From Veillonella sp. (GTDB taxonomy: Bacteria > Bacillota > Negativicutes > Veillonellales > Veillonellaceae), in NCBI RefSeq assembly GCF_015058545.1, contig NZ_SVCB01000009.1:1-7675 (forward strand): a stretch of 7,675 nt of DNA, written 5' to 3'. The position numbers and the translations under genes are program-made. The notes beneath the pieces are model-generated. The model was not told the DNA's origin. It made no database searches and was given only the letters and a program-made list of their open reading frames with translations. Shown piece after piece: positions 7,350 through 7,675 of the stretch. Every line of letters starts with the position of its first letter. The stretch's first letter is position 1.

Positions 7350-7355
7350 ATTATA
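7350..7355 (-). promoter_or_regulatory. Probable -10 box of thrC
   Basis: A perfect TATAAT on the minus strand lies about 70 nt upstream of the thrC ATG. At a 17-nt spacing the -35 hexamer would be TAGTAA (7373-7378), matching TTGACA at only three positions, and there is no TGn extension, so the box may need an activator or be a chance match in AT-rich DNA. The predicted leader is about 62 nt. Confidence 0.42.
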
Positions 7356-7573
7356 CCGAAAATACACATTTTTTACTACCCACCAAAGGTAAGGGTTAGG
7401 GCTTTAATTAACACATCGTTATAAGTTATTACATTATTTTTACAAAAAAAGACGTGCTAGAATTTTACATTGCTTATGATTAATCAGCTGTTGAAAAACC
7501 TTTAGCTGACACACTTCCAATAAATTTTACATATTTTGGTTAATTGTAAACTGAAATTGAACATATAAAAAAT

Positions 7574-7671
7574 CCATAGTGAATACCGATTTGTGTTATG
7601 ATTAATGTCGCTAAACCAAATCTTATACACGAGGTATCGATATCACTATGGACTCTATTAATCATAACACA
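7574..7671. repeat. Two interleaved perfect inverted repeats around the right-edge start codon
   Basis: Arm A, CCATAGTGA (7574-7582), is the exact complement of TCACTATGG (7643-7651). Arm B, TGTGTTATGATTAAT (7592-7606), is the exact complement of 7657-7671. The order is A, B, A', B', so the stems interleave rather than nest. A' contains the ATG (7648-7650), B' covers codons 4-8, and B overlaps the predicted -10 box. Beyond arm A, CGAT (7587-7590) can also pair with ATCG (7636-7639). Confidence 0.85.
7594..7602 (+). promoter_or_regulatory. Extended -10 promoter element for the right-edge gene
   Basis: TGT followed by TATGAT gives a TGn-extended -10 (5 of 6 match to TATAAT), which can work without a good -35; none is visible at 7574-7579. 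The start of transcription would fall near 7609, leaving a leader of about 39 nt before the ATG. Confidence 0.35.
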
Positions 7672-7675
7672 TCAT
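7648..7675 (+). CDS. N-terminus of an unidentified protein, possibly a transposase (partial, runs off right edge)
   Basis: Nine codons are visible, reading MDSINHNTS. A CGAGG (7630-7634) lies 13 bases before the ATG, longer than ideal. An extended -10 box lies 46 nt upstream of the ATG. The peptide and the structured start region are reminiscent of ISL3-family transposases, whose N-termini often contain NHNT-like sequences as I remember them, but nine residues cannot establish homology. It is divergent from thrC. Confidence 0.4.

Larger units (their letters stand above)
7281..7647. other. Non-coding gap between thrC and the right-edge gene, divergent control region
   Basis: This AT-rich stretch has no convincing complete gene. 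It holds the thrC leader and promoter at its left side and the control region of the right-edge + strand gene at its right side. The middle (about 7381-7570) contains short repeats only: AATTTTACAT at 7461-7470 and again at 7523-7532, a TGATTAATCA palindrome at 7477-7486 adjoining CAGCTG, and TTTACA/TGTAAA (7526-7531/7545-7550). I see no intrinsic terminator, tRNA or riboswitch here. If the right-edge gene is a transposase, the left end of its element should lie here, but I could not place it. Confidence 0.6.

Noticed and set aside
7386..7402. Telomere-like GGGTTAGGG at 7393-7401
   Set aside because: A single short occurrence in a bacterial intergenic region, not repeated; chance is sufficient.
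7281..7420. Threonine T-box or other riboswitch upstream of thrC
   Set aside because: Neither the conserved T-box sequence nor a terminator/antiterminator pair is present, and the predicted leader of about 62 nt is too short.
7491..7500. Terminal inverted repeat of an ISL3-type element (GGTTTTTCAA read on minus)
   Set aside because: Its orientation points into the thrC side rather than toward the right-edge gene, and no matching second end is visible in the window.

Overview
The window holds five complete genes, all on the minus strand, plus the edge of a mobile-element-like structure at each end. Transcription order, right to left, is threonine synthase (thrC), an EamA/DMT-family inner-membrane transporter, an OLD-family ATPase/TOPRIM nuclease, 6-phosphogluconate dehydrogenase (gnd), and a HipA-like Ser/Thr kinase. 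Purine-rich Shine-Dalgarno sequences, moderate GC, and the HipA-like subfamily (of a kind common in Firmicutes) suggest a Bacillota bacterium. Negativicutes (Veillonella, Dialister or a relative) is my best guess from general resemblance, not a demonstrated placement.

Layout. Positions 1-141 carry four consecutive hairpins, the last followed by a T-run on the + strand. They look like the end of an IS200/IS605-type element whose transposase would lie left of the window. The HipA-like gene (157-1404) follows, with no visible antitoxin partner. A 73-nt gap with a terminator-like hairpin in the unexpected (+) orientation separates it from gnd (1478-2908). The OLD nuclease gene (2898-4718) overlaps the start of gnd by 11 nt and carries the gnd Shine-Dalgarno inside its own last codons, so the two are probably translated in a coupled way. 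Between the nuclease and the transporter (4823-5677) lie two extra 40-bp copies of the transporter's 3' end, each still showing traces of its C-terminal peptide. thrC (5781-7280) has a perfect TATAAT about 70 nt upstream of its start.

The right end (7281-7647) is AT-rich and non-coding, leading to the first nine codons of a + strand gene that runs off the window. Around its start are two interleaved perfect inverted repeats, 9 bp and 15 bp. One contains the start codon and the other overlaps the gene's likely -10 box. This geometry would let read-through RNA fold over the start while the native transcript stays open, as known for some transposase genes. It is the most interesting signal here, with the 40-bp coding-tail duplications second.

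Functionally the region mixes housekeeping metabolism (threonine synthesis; NADPH and pentose supply) with two genes of defence or toxin type (OLD nuclease, HipA-like kinase) next to mobile-element traces. No complete novel system can be proved from the sequence alone.
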